Shown: positions 21,208-33,117, numbered from the stretch's first letter. The stretch is DNA of 64,000 nucleotides from Protula sp. h YS-2021 (GCA_949752745.1 OX457025.1:99683587-99747586), one strand, 5' to 3'. Notes: generated from the sequence alone by a model not told the origin. A program made the numbers and translations.

Positions 21208-24200
21208 TTATACTTGGTCTGTTACTGCAAATTGGTCTTTTATTTTCTTGCTAATGTCCCAAAGTTTAGATAACGAGTCGATTGCACTTCCAACCAAGTT
21301 GAAAACAATCCAAATGTAAACCACAAATGTTGGTATAAAATTCCACAGAATGTAGAAAGCTATATGCCACATGCAGCAATAGAAGAACAACTGTACTGCT
21401 TCCCACATTCCAATTTCTGCCTTTTTGCTAATGTATAGAAAAAAAGAAAATAGTGTTACAAATTAGCAAAACATTATACGTTATAACACATATTATTATC
21501 ACACCTTAATCATTATTCAAATTATCTAAACTCGCTAATGTTGTATCGGAAACGCTAAGGTGCAATTTCCAGAACGTTACGTCAAACAGATTTTCCAGCA
21601 ATGCAATTATGCTAAAAGTGTACTATTCGTAGTTGCAAATAACATGAACTGCTTTCTGGTCTACACTGAGTGGTAACTTGTGTTTACTCAGGAAGTTTAA
21701 TAGCAGTTCGGCCAAAAATGTTAAAGTTTCGAACGTTATCTAAGGAACAGCCCCACTTTTGTAAACATTTCACAATGTAGACCATAAAATGCATATTTGT
21801 TCAATGGACTGTCTGAGAATATACTATGTCTGTGCACAGTCGGAATCTGTGGAATATCACATCCATACACTTTTTCAAGCATGCATCACTCACTAGAACG
21901 AAACAGTTGCCAGAATTGCTGTCGTTTCCGTTCTTTGAGAAATTATGACTGGCTCTATATTGTTGATAGCATGCGTACATCTTTACTCGGCACCAATGCC
22001 AGTCGTTAGCCATAATGTCTAATTATTCTGCTGCAAGCCGTTCAACACATCTAGTGCGAAATATTTGTAGGGAAACAATGGCTTTAACTCCTCCGGATAA
22101 GCTCAGATAAGCCCAATTCACAGTGTCTTACGAGTTTTCGCAAAATAAAATGCCCGCTTGATCCTTTTTGTTGATTATATTTAGGAAAGGTGGCTTATGT
22201 CGTTTTGTATCCTGTGAAGTTCGGGTTTGGTGCACCATTAATGAAATGGAATCTAATTTCCACGTAGCCAGTGTTTTTGCACAGGGATGGACGGAAGAGT
22301 CGGTGGGCATTAATTCTGAGTTCCGCGATAGGTGATCTGGCCTACTGCATTACCACTTTCCCGCTTGCCACCCCGAGCCGGAATGGAACCGGGATATTGG
22401 AATTACCAGGCCAATGTTCTAATCAACAATGTTCTAATAACCATCACCCCCACTGTTGCACGTAGCCACTGTTGCATGTCATCACTTTTAGTTGAACCAG
22501 AAGATGCGGATAAATTTTTTACTTTAGTATTGTGATAAGACACCTTGTCCAATGCTATAGTACTTGGTTCTTCTAAAATTGACTGTAAACTGTTTTCAAA
22601 CCATTTGAAAAACAGTACAATGTTCATTTCATGCTTGTTGCCAAAGGAAAGTTATTTTACATATAGAATAAGTATGACAAGCTTTTTTCATATTTTCCAA
22701 ATAGCCAAGTGTAAGATGGGAGCACTTTTATTAAAGTCTAGATTTAGTATGGTCTAATTGTTGGTCATTGATCAGTGCAGTGTATCTGGCGCCTTGGGCG
22801 TTTCGCTTCCCTTCAGTGCTAGGTTAGTCGCATATTTAATACATTTGTGGTATACGGTAGCATTCATATTTCAACAGTTTGCATGAGAAACAGTTGAAAT
22901 TATTTTCAAGACAGTACCTCATAAAAAGCGAAAGTTAGAAGTAGTTCTCTTATGACTAGACTTTTATAATTCCCTAACTTACGAGACCATGGATTATCAC
23001 GAAAACAACTTGAACGGAGTAAAAGCTAGAAAGCAAACAGCTAGAATACCATTGACCGACGACATCATCTACCCACTGCTCTTTGCGCATAGAAGGCAAA
23101 TGTCTAGCGCCCAATGCCATTGCCACGACCCTTCGTAATCCAACACAGCGATTCAATGCCCTACCAGCATTACAGACAAGTAGATTCCAGGAAAAACAGA
23201 TTCTACTCCTTTCTTTCAAGCAATATTGCTAATTCTACTTCATCTTACTCCTCATTCTGCTCTAACTAACAGGCAAGAGACACAAATAACAGACAGCGCA
23301 CGAAAGAATATAATAGAATAGAATAGAATAGAAAATTCGTCTGTTGATCTTAATATGCTTTTAAACTTTCCATTTAGGGACACTAAATTTTTACACCAAT
23401 GATCGAGGAAGAATATCAACCACAGTTTCATCAAGGTAGACAACTTGACAGTTTTCATTTCAAAACCGCTTGATTTGCTGTAAGTGGTAAGCATGTTATT
23501 TCCTTTTGCGGATACTCTACAACACTGACGGGCATTGCCCAGATTCTATCAATGGACACGCAGTAATGAACAATTTCGTTGCTATAAAACAGCTGAGGAG
23601 CTCTATCTGTTATGTGTGAACACAGAGCGAATAAATATTTTTAAAATAGTTCCTCTCTTTTATGATAATTATTTTCGCGGAATCCCCAGTAGGTCTGCGG
23701 AATAAACGGTGTTATACTCAACAGACCCAACTACCGAAGAGTTCGGCTGTTGGATAACAACGGCGTATTGTAGTTATGTGGCCTGATTACGCAGTATATG
23801 ACAACTGATTGCTCACCATATCTTTTCTCTAGTGCATTTTTGCCATATCGGCCACTTTCTCTACAAACCCCTACGTGGGTGTATGTTTATTTTTCAAGCT
23901 GAATAATTTGATTCTCACATGCCGTGTGCTTTTTAGTATAAGTGGTATGATGGAAAATGTAACCGTTTTGGCCCGTTGTGAAAAATGCAGTTTAGTGTTC
24001 CCGGTACAGCATTATCTGTGTGTTATATTGCATTACATTTTAAACAACTGATAGCAAAAATATATCACACACACAAGTTACATTGCTCCGGCAAGTAATT
24101 GCAGTAAAACAAAGAACTTACCGCTTGCTCTGCATCAGTAAAACAACAATACTGAGCAGCTCCACCCACGTGAGCAATACGAGGCATATGATAGCGAACA

Positions 24201-26072
24201 ATGTGGTTATTGTATGCGTCTCCCACGTATGTTTGTAAAGAAAATCTGCGAATACCATGTAAGGAAAGCATATCACTCCAGATATAAAGGAAAACCATTG
24301 TTCCGTGGTCGGCGACGGAAACTGCAACATAGAGAAGATATCGAGATAGACTTATGATAATTCTTATGTCTGTGGAATGTTGAGGATGCGTTATGGCAAT
24401 TGATAGCATTTTGTAGCTTTGATACATTTATGCTACAAAGTATTCTAAGTTTTATTAAATTTTTACATAAATATACATATTCGAATTTGCAGTGGTAAAT
24501 AAAAGGTGAAAACTTCAATGATCACCTGTCATACTTTTGGTTCACGCAGCTTACCGTATAGGAACTGAGACGGATGTTTGTCATGTTGATTACTGGGTAT
24601 ACTACATGAATAAAAGGTAGCAAGCTGTCCTCGTAATCAAATAACCATAAAGCAAGTACTGCAATGCGCGGGTACTTATGGCAGTACACTACAAGCCAGG
24701 CTATTCTGAATAAATCCTTTCCCTGTTTAAATATAAAAGGTCTATTTATTTAAATACTTCAAGCATATATTAAGTATATTGGTGTGCGTTTAAATTATAT
24801 AATTCCTGACTATGTTCTATTTCTTAAACCGCACACAAAGTAAAAAAATAACCAAGTTGTGACAACCTCATTGTTCCACGAGTAACCTTCGGAGGATTTC
24901 CTCAGTGTATCGTTCCGAGCTAGTAGAAAAGCTCTTTTGTGGAAACTATCCAAACTATCCGTCATTCGGTCCAGTTCTTTCAATGTTAGAGCCCGTAGCA
25001 ATACACCATCTATAATATAACATTTGGTGTTATTCTAATCGTCTTTAAAATATATTACCTTGTTGTCATTTGAATGCATAAAGTTAATAACCATATATAA
25101 ATCCTTCCGGAACATTATTCTTGGCATTTCTATTATGTGGTGTTCCTTAATTTTGTTGATTTGGCTTTACAGTGCAGTTTTAATTGGATGTTTTAAAATT
25201 CAATGTGCTCTGATTTTGAATTCCTATATAATAAAATTGAATACACCGCTTTGCCTGCAGTTGCTGCTTTTCAATGCCGCTTTAACTTTTTTATCAAAAG
25301 ACATTGCCTGTTACACCTGAAGTGTCTTTAATATTAGAACAGTCAGTTTAAATCTATTTTCCAATAACAGCTATTTTCCCTCAGTTAGGAGACTGTGGGG
25401 AAAGATTGTGCATGAAAGATTTATTAAAAGTTCAGTATGTATTCTACTGATTTGCATAAATCACAGTGATTTCCCCAGAACTACATTTCAGAGATAAAAT
25501 CTAATACTCTGTTCGGTTAGTTTGTATATTTTGTACAATTTATTTTGTTACAGATGTGTTCATTACCTTGTTTAACTTTAAGCTCTTTGTATGAAATCGG
25601 GGTTTTGTTTATTATCTTACATAGTTTGTCCCATTTCATTTATTATCTCAATTAGAAGTACTTCTTACCTATTTTATAAAAAAGCTAGCTAAATCATTTA
25701 GATAGTTTAAAAGTAGAGTTAAATATATATTATAGTATCTAACTCCCGAGTGAGCATGGTATAAAAATCTGTAGAATGTTTATCCCGGCTCACAACTATT
25801 CTACATTTACAGATACCAGTGATGAATGTGAATTAAATGTATCTGTAATGAAACTGGCGAGACGTGTCTCAGTTCCTTTACTGTTTTTATCACTCAGTTG
25901 GTTAGTCTGTTATCATTTACAGATATCAAAATCTGAGATGTAACGTGGCTTAATCAAAAATACAGTATGGCTAATTTACGTGTAATTTAAAAATGTCGAT
26001 ATGTGAAATAGAGATATTACCGATTTGAAGTTCGTCAAATTTCTGCCCAAGTGCTTTCCTCAGCCCACGGAC
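21208..26072 (-). CDS. Unrecognised multi-pass membrane protein, partial, five exons
   Basis: Proposed minus-strand exons are 26021-26072 (weak acceptor), 24835-25009 (donor uncertain), 24555-24705, 24122-24321 and 21208-21427, ending at TAA. Phases join (0/1, 1/2, 2/0, 0/2, 2/stop). The last three exons have good splice sites. The product has a polar, helical N-terminal part (KELDRMTDSLDSFHKRAFLLARND), then hydrophobic segments including WLVVYCHKYPRIAVLALWLF, FISGVICFPYMVFADF, TTLFAIICLVLLTWVELLSI and FIPTFVVYIWIVFNLVGSA, and a short polar C-terminus. At least five membrane spans are likely. The 5' end is not found. I do not recognise the family; an invertebrate chemoreceptor-like protein is conceivable but no diagnostic motif is visible. 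Confidence 0.6.
21428..24121. other. Intron of the membrane-protein gene; mostly featureless
   Basis: This 2.7-kb stretch separates the last two proposed exons. Apart from the tRNA-like remnant at 22372-22437 and a TAGAA microsatellite near 23310-23335 I see nothing. No exon on either strand could be supported. Confidence 0.45.
22372..22437 (-). repeat. Second degenerate tRNA-like sequence
   Basis: On the minus strand TTGATTAGAACATTGGCCTG is followed by GTAATTCCAATATCCCGGTTCCATTCCGG split over A-box-like and B-box-like parts. It is too decayed for a functional tRNA and fits a tRNA-derived SINE head. Confidence 0.45.
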
Positions 26073-26451
26073 CTACGTCTTTAAGCCACTCCCCGGGCTT
26101 CTTGCGGTGTCCATTTTTAACATTGTCGTGTCAGGAAAACGTTGCGCTTTGAAAAAACACTCCGAAAAATTCCAAACAAACAGAGGTAAAACACTAAAAC
26201 AATAGCACAAAAAACAGAGCCCAAATAAACTCATAGCACATGGCAAAAGGATGTGATAGCAGGCAGTGTTCGCTATTTTACTAAAAGAAATGAAATACCA
26301 TATATATATATACTTGAAACCATGCCTATAAACTGATAAACTAGAAAAGCCATGGCATTCCATTGCTTTGTGTAAAATAAGCATTGTGCTTTAATGCAAG
26401 TTAATAAAGCAGGAAAAATTTTTCCTAAGAGTAGAGTGTGCAATGTACATA

Positions 26452-27232
26452 CAGCGGGAACCTCTGAAACCGGACCGCCCTTGGAACCGGAAAAAAATGT
26501 GCCTTATGTCAGAGGTGGTCCTATTTGGGAGGTTTGGTCATTCTGGGGGCAAAATGTTGTGGGTTGACCATAGATTCAACTTTGATGTCCAAACGCAACG
26601 AAAGTAATATTCGTTTTACAATAATATCTATTACTGATCTCAAGTAATTAAACAATCTGTATGTTGTAGACACACACAATTTTGCACACCTTTTGCGACT
26701 ATATTTAGCAAACGAGTCCCATTGTATATAGCTTCAAAAAATTATCCATGCTAGACTGTTTGAAACTCCGGAAAAAGTTTTTGAACACCATGTTTCAAAG
26801 AATTGGCGGGGGCGGCAACAGTTTGCTAGGATTATAGCGCGCAAGAAGTACTCAGAGGGAAAGGCAATGAGTTTTGTATATTGTCAGGTGCTATTGTTTT
26901 AGACAATAGATAACAAAAATAAAATCCCCTTTCTGGTTACACACTTGTTACCATAATCCCTAGCAAACAATATCCAAGGACGGCAAAGTGTTGTGAATAA
27001 TGTACCGCACAGATACAGTGATTTCCCCTGTGTCCCGCAGTGGTCCCCATCTCAGGTATTTTTGAGTGCTCAGGACCGAAAAAAAGTGGCCCGAAGTGGT
27101 CCGTTCCGAGGTGGTCCCCAATTGGGAGTTTTTCTTAAACCATTGAAAGTCTATAGAGCCACATTCTGGACCGAAAAAAATGTGCCCCATTTCAGGGGTG
27201 GTCCCAATAGGGAGGTGCTCCGATGTCGAGGT
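26452..27232. mobile_element. pogo/Tigger-type repeat cut by the assembly gap
   Basis: The sequence TA-CAGCGGGAACCTCTGAAAC at 26450 resembles pogo/Tigger terminal repeats (CAGNGGAACCTC). Phrases such as GGACCGAAAAAAA-GTGGCC and GAGGTGGTCCCCAATTGGGAG recur several times and in inverted form up to the N run. The right end lies within or beyond the gap. Confidence 0.5.
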
Positions 27233-27432
27233 NNNNNNNNNNNNNNNNNNNNNNNNNNNNNNNNNNNNNNNNNNNNNNNNNNNNNNNNNNNNNNNNNNNN
27301 NNNNNNNNNNNNNNNNNNNNNNNNNNNNNNNNNNNNNNNNNNNNNNNNNNNNNNNNNNNNNNNNNNNNNNNNNNNNNNNNNNNNNNNNNNNNNNNNNNNN
27401 NNNNNNNNNNNNNNNNNNNNNNNNNNNNNNNN
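27233..27432. other. Assembly gap (200 N)
   Basis: The run is 200 N residues, probably a convention-sized gap of unknown true length. It lies downstream (minus strand) of the last visible MTCH2-like exon, so further exons of that gene may be hidden here. Confidence 0.98.
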
Positions 27433-27614
27433 GAAATCAAAAATGAGATTTTTTCAGACAACTTCCATCTGAACTATTAGCATGTATTTCCTTCACAGCA
27501 TTTTTGTTATTTGTTTTTTTTGTTTTTTTTGATAAGGGCATTTTTGGCGGGGAGCTGTGACAACCTTGATGTTTGGCACAAGTCTGTCCGCTTGAACGCC
27601 ATAACACATCGGCA

Positions 27615-27812
27615 GGATGGAGAAGGCGGGAATGAGAAGGCGGGGAATGAGAAGGCGGGGATGAGAAGGCGGGAAGGAGAAGGCGGGAATGAGAAGGCGG
27701 GAATGAGAAGGCGGGAATGAGAAGGCGGGAAGGAGAAGGCGGGAATGAGAAGGCGGGAATGAGAAGGCGAGAATGAGAAGGCGGGAAAGAGAAGGCGGGA
27801 ATGAGAAGGGGT
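27615..27812 (+). repeat. 15-bp minisatellite GAATGAGAAGGCGGG
   Basis: About thirteen units of GAATGAGAAGGCGGG with single-base variants. It lies in the intron of the MTCH2-like gene next to the gap. It gives long open frames on the minus strand that are not genes. Confidence 0.9.
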
Positions 27813-27837
27813 GCGTGCAATCTATTTGGGCAAGAGG

Positions 27838-28300
27838 TTGTGGAGGATACTCATCCTGCAAGCCATCGCACGCACCGGAGGGGGGTCGGGGGCGTTTTGA
27901 AGTTTCGGGTGGGGGGTAGGAGAGGATACTCGGATTGGCAATGATCTTCTGCTAAGCCACAGCAGCGCCAAGAGGTGGAGGGGGGGGGGGGGGGGCGGAT
28001 ACGGGGAGGGTAAGGGCAGGGGGGGTTACTCACATTCTCACATTACCAGAAGCCACGGCACTGCATGCCGGGGGGGGGCTACTAACAGGGGAGAGGGGGG
28101 GGGGGGGGTCGGCGAGGGTGGAGAACGAAGGGGAGGGGCGGGGTCACTCACATTTACAACGAGCTCTCGCCACGCCACAGCACGCACCGAGGAAGGGAGG
28201 GGGGTGGGGGTGAAGTGCCAGTGGAGAAAGTCTTCGGCGAGTTGGGTGGAGGTGGAGGGTTACTCACATTGGCAACGAGCTTCCGCCAAGCCACAACCTC
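27838..28300 (-). repeat. Decayed tandem copies of an exon end and its 5' splice site
   Basis: On the minus strand, the end of exon 28268-28348 (GGCTTGGCGGAAGCTCGTTG then CCAAT|GTGAGTAACC) is followed by four decayed copies of the same junction, near 28145-28185, 28030-28060, 27915-27965 and 27845-27875. The spacing is about 90-120 bp, with C-rich spacers between. The first two decayed copies keep AAT|GTGAGT; the next two have lost the GT. G/C-homopolymers in the spacers may be collapsed. Confidence 0.75.
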
Positions 28301-29908
28301 CGTGTCGTCGTCTCCGATTTCTTCTTTCTTCTGCCACTCATCCAGCAACTGCACAAACAAACAACCCTACACGAGATGCGCTCGGTTCGCTCCCAAACTG
28401 GCACAGTCGCCGGAAACTTTTCCAGCAAGCATCATCCCATTGAAAGCCGTACAGGCATCGTACTCGACAAATGGTGGGATCGTATTTACTCGACAAATGG
28501 TGGGATCGTATTTACTTTTACATAGTGCATGTGTAAATACAAACTGATCTCTTGTTTCGTTCATTTTTCACTCATTTAGAGAATGTATAAAATTATCAAA
28601 TTCGGCATTGAACGTTGGCTCAAGGCTTTCGAGAATAGTCCCGTGAAAAACATTGATTCGGAGCTTTACGATAGGCCAATATTTTGGTAAAATCTTACCC
28701 TCCTGAAAAATAAGAAAAGATTTGCACTATTTGACCATCCGAATCGTACTCATTCAGCATTGCTAGCTTAAACAAAAATACATTGTCACGACTCATCCAG
28801 GAGGCGCGTCACGACGTACCTAGGCGGTCGCGTCAGAACTTACCGAGGAAGCCGCGCCACGACATACCGAGGAGGCCGCGTCACGACGTACCGAGGAGGC
28901 CGCGTCTGAACTTACCGAGGAAGCCGCGTCACGACGCACCGAGGAGGCCGCGTCAGAACTTACCGAGGAAGCCGCGTCACGACGTACCGAGGCGGTCGCG
29001 TCAGAACTTACGAGGAAGCCGCGCCACGACATACCGAGGAGGCCGCGTCACGACGTACCGAGGAGGTCGCGTCAGAACTTACCGAGGAAGCCGCGTCACG
29101 AAGTACCGAGGAGGCCGCGTCACGACTTACCGAGGAGGCCGAATCACGACTTAGCGACGAGGTCGCGTCACGACGTACCGAGGGGGTGCCGAGGCGGCCG
29201 CGTCACGTCACGCTGAGTGACGACTTACCGAGGTGGCTTTGGCCGAGGCGCCGTTGTAGATGAGATCGTAGCAGATGTGCGGCCCGAGGCCTCGGTACAT
29301 TCCCAGGAAGCCATCCTGCTCCCGTATGTGCTTCACTGACAACACAAGCAATGACCATGCAGGCCAGAGTTATACAGCACCGCTCCTTATTTAGCCGACA
29401 CCTTCCAGCAGAATAACATGTACATCCAGCAAAGAAATGAGCTCAACACAAGGAATGGTCCAACCCCCCCCCCCCCCCCCCCCGCGCACAGAACGCAATA
29501 GCTCGATAAACGCAAATTAATGCAAAACAAAAAACACAAGCAGCATGACTGCACGTGTCACGTGATTACTTTCACACAGGGCCTTTTCACTGCACACACT
29601 TCAAGTTTTTCACACACTTCACATACTTCACATAATTCACACACTTCACATATTTCACACACTTCACATATTTCACATACTTCACATATTTCACACGGTC
29701 TTTTCAAGCTAAGAGAATTCAAGACATTGATCGTAATTAGTCCAACCATTACTGTACTACCGTAACTACTTCTCCCGCATAACGCACATGACCACGTAGT
29801 GTGGGCGGACTACTTACGGTACTGGAAGGCATTCGGGTAGTACCACACTTGTACAGCTGATAAGAAGCTTTTTCGCCCCAGATACGGCGCCAGAGGTTCG
29901 TGGCCAAG
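28268..29908 (-). CDS. MTCH2: Mitochondrial carrier homolog (MTCH2-like), partial, three exons
   Basis: MTCH proteins are outer-mitochondrial-membrane members of the SLC25 fold, implicated in membrane-protein insertion and apoptosis signalling. Minus-strand exons are 29818-29908, 29229-29335 and 28268-28348, with GT-AG sites and phases 0/1, 1/0 and 0/0. Exon 1 reads LGHEPLAPYLGRKSFL..., matching the family's VGYEPLPPTIGR region. Exon 2 reads KHIREQDGFLGMYRGLGPHICYDLIYN, matching the carrier-type DG-x-x-GLYRGL-x-PR-x-C signature. Exon 3 is an acidic linker, DEWQKKEEIGDDDTEVVAWRKLVAN. Together about 93 residues out of roughly 300 are visible. The N-terminal exon (beyond 29908) and the second carrier repeat (below 28268) were not found; the latter may lie in the gap. 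The last two exons each run into a minisatellite built from their own 5' splice site. Confidence 0.85.
28790..29228 (-). repeat. 24-bp minisatellite built from the exon-2 5' splice site
   Basis: About sixteen units of 24 bp lie directly downstream (minus strand) of the exon ending at 29229. On the minus strand a unit reads CGGCYTCCTCGGTAMGTYST then GACG. The real junction reads GCCACCTCG|GTAAGTCGT, so each unit copies the last exon bases and the donor. At least six units keep GTAAGT; others have GTACGT or GTATGT. Confidence 0.85.
29462..29483. repeat. Poly-C tract
   Basis: C homopolymer of about 20 bases in the first visible intron of the MTCH2-like gene. Confidence 0.9.
29607..29697 (+). 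repeat. 12-13-bp minisatellite TTCACAYAYTTCACA
   Basis: Seven or more units of CTTCACATATTTCACAC type lie in the MTCH2-like intron between the exons at 29818 and 29335. Unlike the two neighbouring arrays, this one does not resemble the splice site. Confidence 0.85.
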
Positions 29909-30949
29909 CTGTAACAGAGTGCTTTGTTTACAGTCGCACCGGTGGCCCAATTAGAAGACACAGTTTAGCCCGTATCTTCAGCACAAAGCATTTTGATTTA
30001 CAAGAGACAACAATTCAGATTTCACAGAAAAAAAAATTGGATTAATTTTTTTATTTTGTTTCTTTTTTTTGTCTGAACTAAGAAATGTTTGCGCAAAAAT
30101 TTTCAGCTCCTAAATGGTCCTTCGTCAAAATAAAGTCGTATTTATCTACTTTGTAATAACCTGTATTTTCGCATCTATAAATGTAAAATCTTGCTATAGT
30201 GAAACGTTCCTACGGTGACGTTTTGTGCTGGGAGTTGAGGTTTGGGGTCGTTCAAAAAAAAAAAAAAATTCGCAGTCCCGAACTGGGTGAAATCCGCCCT
30301 AAAAAAACAAACAAAAAATTGTCCACAACGCGGGCATTTGCCGCGCAGACTTCTACATGTAAAAATCGAACGAAGGATTTCCAAAATGTCTCTGCGACTT
30401 AAAAATAGTTTAATTTTGTTTCTAACAAGAACGACTTTCACTCAGTTTTAATCATAAGGTAATCTATTTCATTGCACTGGAGGCCACGATTTCCGATTTG
30501 TGCGGTCATACCATATGTCATATGACATGTCATATCATATGTCATGTGACATATTCATATCATACAAACGAGCAACGCAACATGAAGTTGAGCAGTACAC
30601 TGAAATGAGTGAAACTTTCACTGAAACATGATAATATTCTGGAAGCGTAGTCATAAAAGTTAATGTACAGTTAACAGATTCAGTCAACTACTCCTGCAGC
30701 AAACAAAAATTGTTTAACATTAATTAACAAATGTTATTTTCACTTTACAATAAATTCGAGACAATAATTTTGCACTTTTTCACTAAATCCACGGATTTGC
30801 CATTTTAGACACATTTCTTAAGTCGCATCTCTTTTGAAAACGAAAGTAAAGGCCGATTATTTTTTTTCCGAAAAGGTTTTCATACTGCATCTCTAATCCG
30901 AAATATAGATAATAGAGGGAAATGCTTGTTAAAATGTCAGCGGAAGCTT

Positions 30950-31640
30950 GTTTTTATGATTTCAGCCTACATAACGCTGTGAGGCACCTCTTCGGTGATT
31001 TTGTGAGAGATTCAACGACCCACAAGCCTTTATTGGCATGTGCTAAAGGCCCTCAAAGTACAAAGGAAATAATTAACACATTGCATATACAACAGAAAAC
31101 CATGAATTGTCGCCCAATCCACCTCTCTCATCTCTTACCCTTTTTGCAAAGCAGGCACAATTTTTAATGGGCTGTATATTTCTTTTATTTCTTCGTTAAA
31201 GTGCAAAAAGGTTAGCTTCCGCACTCAACTGCCAAATGGTTGTTTACATTCCGGCCTTTAAACGTGACGAGTCAAGTAACCAGAAATTTAAATAAAGGGG
31301 TCAGACATTATCTGTAAATTATATACTCAAATAATTGAGAGATGCAGAATTAGGCATAAATCTATTCTGTACACCCACGTATTTAACTTGTAGTTTTTAC
31401 ATGCTTTTCGAAACATCAATTCAAAAGTTTCTGGCTGTTAATTACAAAATTTGTCACTTTTCTCGCTATACACTATGCTCCCCATATGAAAGCAAATGTC
31501 AACAATTATTGCAAGGGATTCGTGGTTATTACCGTATTTTTTTTCAAGAAAGCGTGACACAGACGTTGTAGTAGGTGAGGGAATAGATTGGGCGACAATT
31601 GGTTTTCATTACCTAAGTTATTTTGTGTGCCGCTGCGCAA
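30950..31640. repeat. Dispersed repeat, copy inverted relative to 34816-35460
   Basis: The left part (GAGATTCAACGACCCACAAG, TAAAGGCCCTCAAAGTACAA) matches 32281-32318 continued at 34816-34835 in direct orientation, which shows the site before insertion of element C. The right part (31330-31600) matches 34835-35090 in inverted orientation, for example TTACCGTATT and AAGAAAGCGTGACACAGACG. The segment 31190-31260 matches 35315-35375, also inverted. No coding capacity is seen. Confidence 0.6.
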
Positions 31641-32313
31641 CGCCACCGAGAAACATGTAAAAGAATAGGCAAAAAAGCTTATAACCCCTGCGCCAAAACG
31701 TCTGACTCCCAGTTTCAAGTACTTCATGTTTGACATTTTTTGATAGAAAAAATGCTTAATTTCCTTTGAAAACAACATCTTACTGCAAATCAATGAAATT
31801 GGCTCATTTTCGCTTGTTCACATTGATTTTTGGCATATAAACGGACACTTTTCGTGTTTTCCTTATGCTGATATGATGACTGAGAGAACATAAGTACTTG
31901 CATCCGTTACAGGAATACCCGCAACCAGACCGGAACTAATCAGTTAGCTGATTACCCATTTTTATGTATCACTTACAGCGATGAAACAGAAGAAATCAAT
32001 AAATAATATAAAAGATGTCCTGATAGAAATATATTTGTCTATTACACACGACATGTTTCATAACATAGTGTTTGCTCTATCTATACTGTGTTTTCGCCCA
32101 AAAGTTCAATTTTACCTTTCGACAGATTTTACCTTACTGACCTCGTATATCATTACGCTGTACTTCGAGGGCCTTTATAGCTGCAAGAAGCGTTACGCTA
32201 CAAAGTGTTCAGGCACCGCTTCGATAACGATAAGCAAGTCAACTACGCTCGCTTTGAGGCACGCCTGTGGCTTCTTTGTGCGAGATTCAACGACAAATAA
32301 GTCTTTATTCGCA
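31640..32313. other. No gene; left flank of element C
   Basis: AT-rich, with the repeat match described for 30950-31640 beginning near 32220. The open frame around 31981-32394 runs into an LTR and has no recognisable domain. Confidence 0.45.
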
Positions 32314-32318
32314 TTTAC
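32314..32318. repeat. Target-site duplication TTTAC, left (element C)
   Basis: TTTAC is repeated at 34811-34815. Confidence 0.88.
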
Positions 32319-32471
32319 TGTTTATATGCATAGGTTTGTTGTTCATGCTTACACTTTGGCACCACTACCATATCACGTGATCAGATATGAATGATTCAGG
32401 GAGTTCTGAATAAAGTTCCCAAACGAGTAAGATGTCTCTCTCTCGATATCTGCTTTTACGAAGACATAACA
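32319..32471 (+). repeat. Element C 5' LTR
   Basis: Starts TGTTTATATGC and ends GAAGACATAACA, directly followed by the primer-binding site. Confidence 0.9.
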
Positions 32472-32493
32472 TGGTGTCAGATGTGGTTTAAAA

Positions 32494-33031
32494 ATGGCAA
32501 AGTTTCAACCACCGACAGCCTTCGACTTAAGTAAGCCACAGCACTGGCCAGAGTGGAGAAGCCGTTGGCAGAGATTTCGTATTGCCTCTAAGCTGAGAGA
32601 AGAAGAAGGAGACATTCAAGTGTCCAGTCTTATATACTCCATGGGCATTCAGGCTGAGATGATTTACAGTTCATTTGCGTTTGCAAATGACCGAGAGCGA
32701 AACAATCACGATGCTGTAATTGCAAGGTTTGACGCTCATTTTGTTCCATGCACGTAAACAACAGCCGGGAGAAAACGTTGAAGCTTACATCCGTGCGCTG
32801 TATGAACTGTCTGAAACGTGTGGATATGAGTCAAGAGCAAAAGAAGAGCAGATCCGTGATCTTCTGGTCGTAGGTATTTCAGACAAGGAATGCTCAGAAC
32901 GACTACAGCTGAAGGATGATCTCAGCCTTGCCGATGCCAAAATTCGATGTGATTTAAAGTTAAATTTAGATGTTAACTCTTTTCAAACGGTCGTAAAAAT
33001 GCTTTTAGTATGGTTAGAAAGTAATATTTAA
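32494..33031 (+). pseudogene. Element C gag, frameshifted
   Basis: The first frame (32494-32757) starts MAKFQPPTAFDLSKPQHWPE and carries the Ty3 capsid region to RFDAHFVP. It then shifts near 32750 into the frame continuing RKQQPGENVEAYIRALYELS and VVGISDKECSERLQL, ending at 33031. A small insertion near 32750 explains the break. No zinc knuckle remains. Confidence 0.8.
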
Positions 33032-33117
33032 TTCATCGACCATTTTATTTTAACAATATCTGTCGAAATGTTGAGTAAAAACGCTAAATAAGTACATGAG
33101 GAACTGATGTTGCCTCG

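Noticed and set aside
20339..22437. tRNA genes on the minus strand at 20339-20400 and 22372-22437
   Set aside because: A- and B-box-like sequences are present but a cloverleaf cannot be paired; treated as tRNA-derived repeat remnants.
27437..27861. Long minus-strand open frames rich in SFPPSHSRLL repeats
   Set aside because: They are translations of the 15-bp GAATGAGAAGGCGGG minisatellite; both frames are open because the unit length is a multiple of three.
28783..29154. Arg/Pro-rich open frame (RRPRHDVPRRP)
   Set aside because: It is the 24-bp minisatellite read on the strand opposite to the MTCH2-like gene.
28790..29230. CRISPR-like array appearance of the 24-bp repeat
   Set aside because: No unique spacers separate the units, and the genome is eukaryotic.
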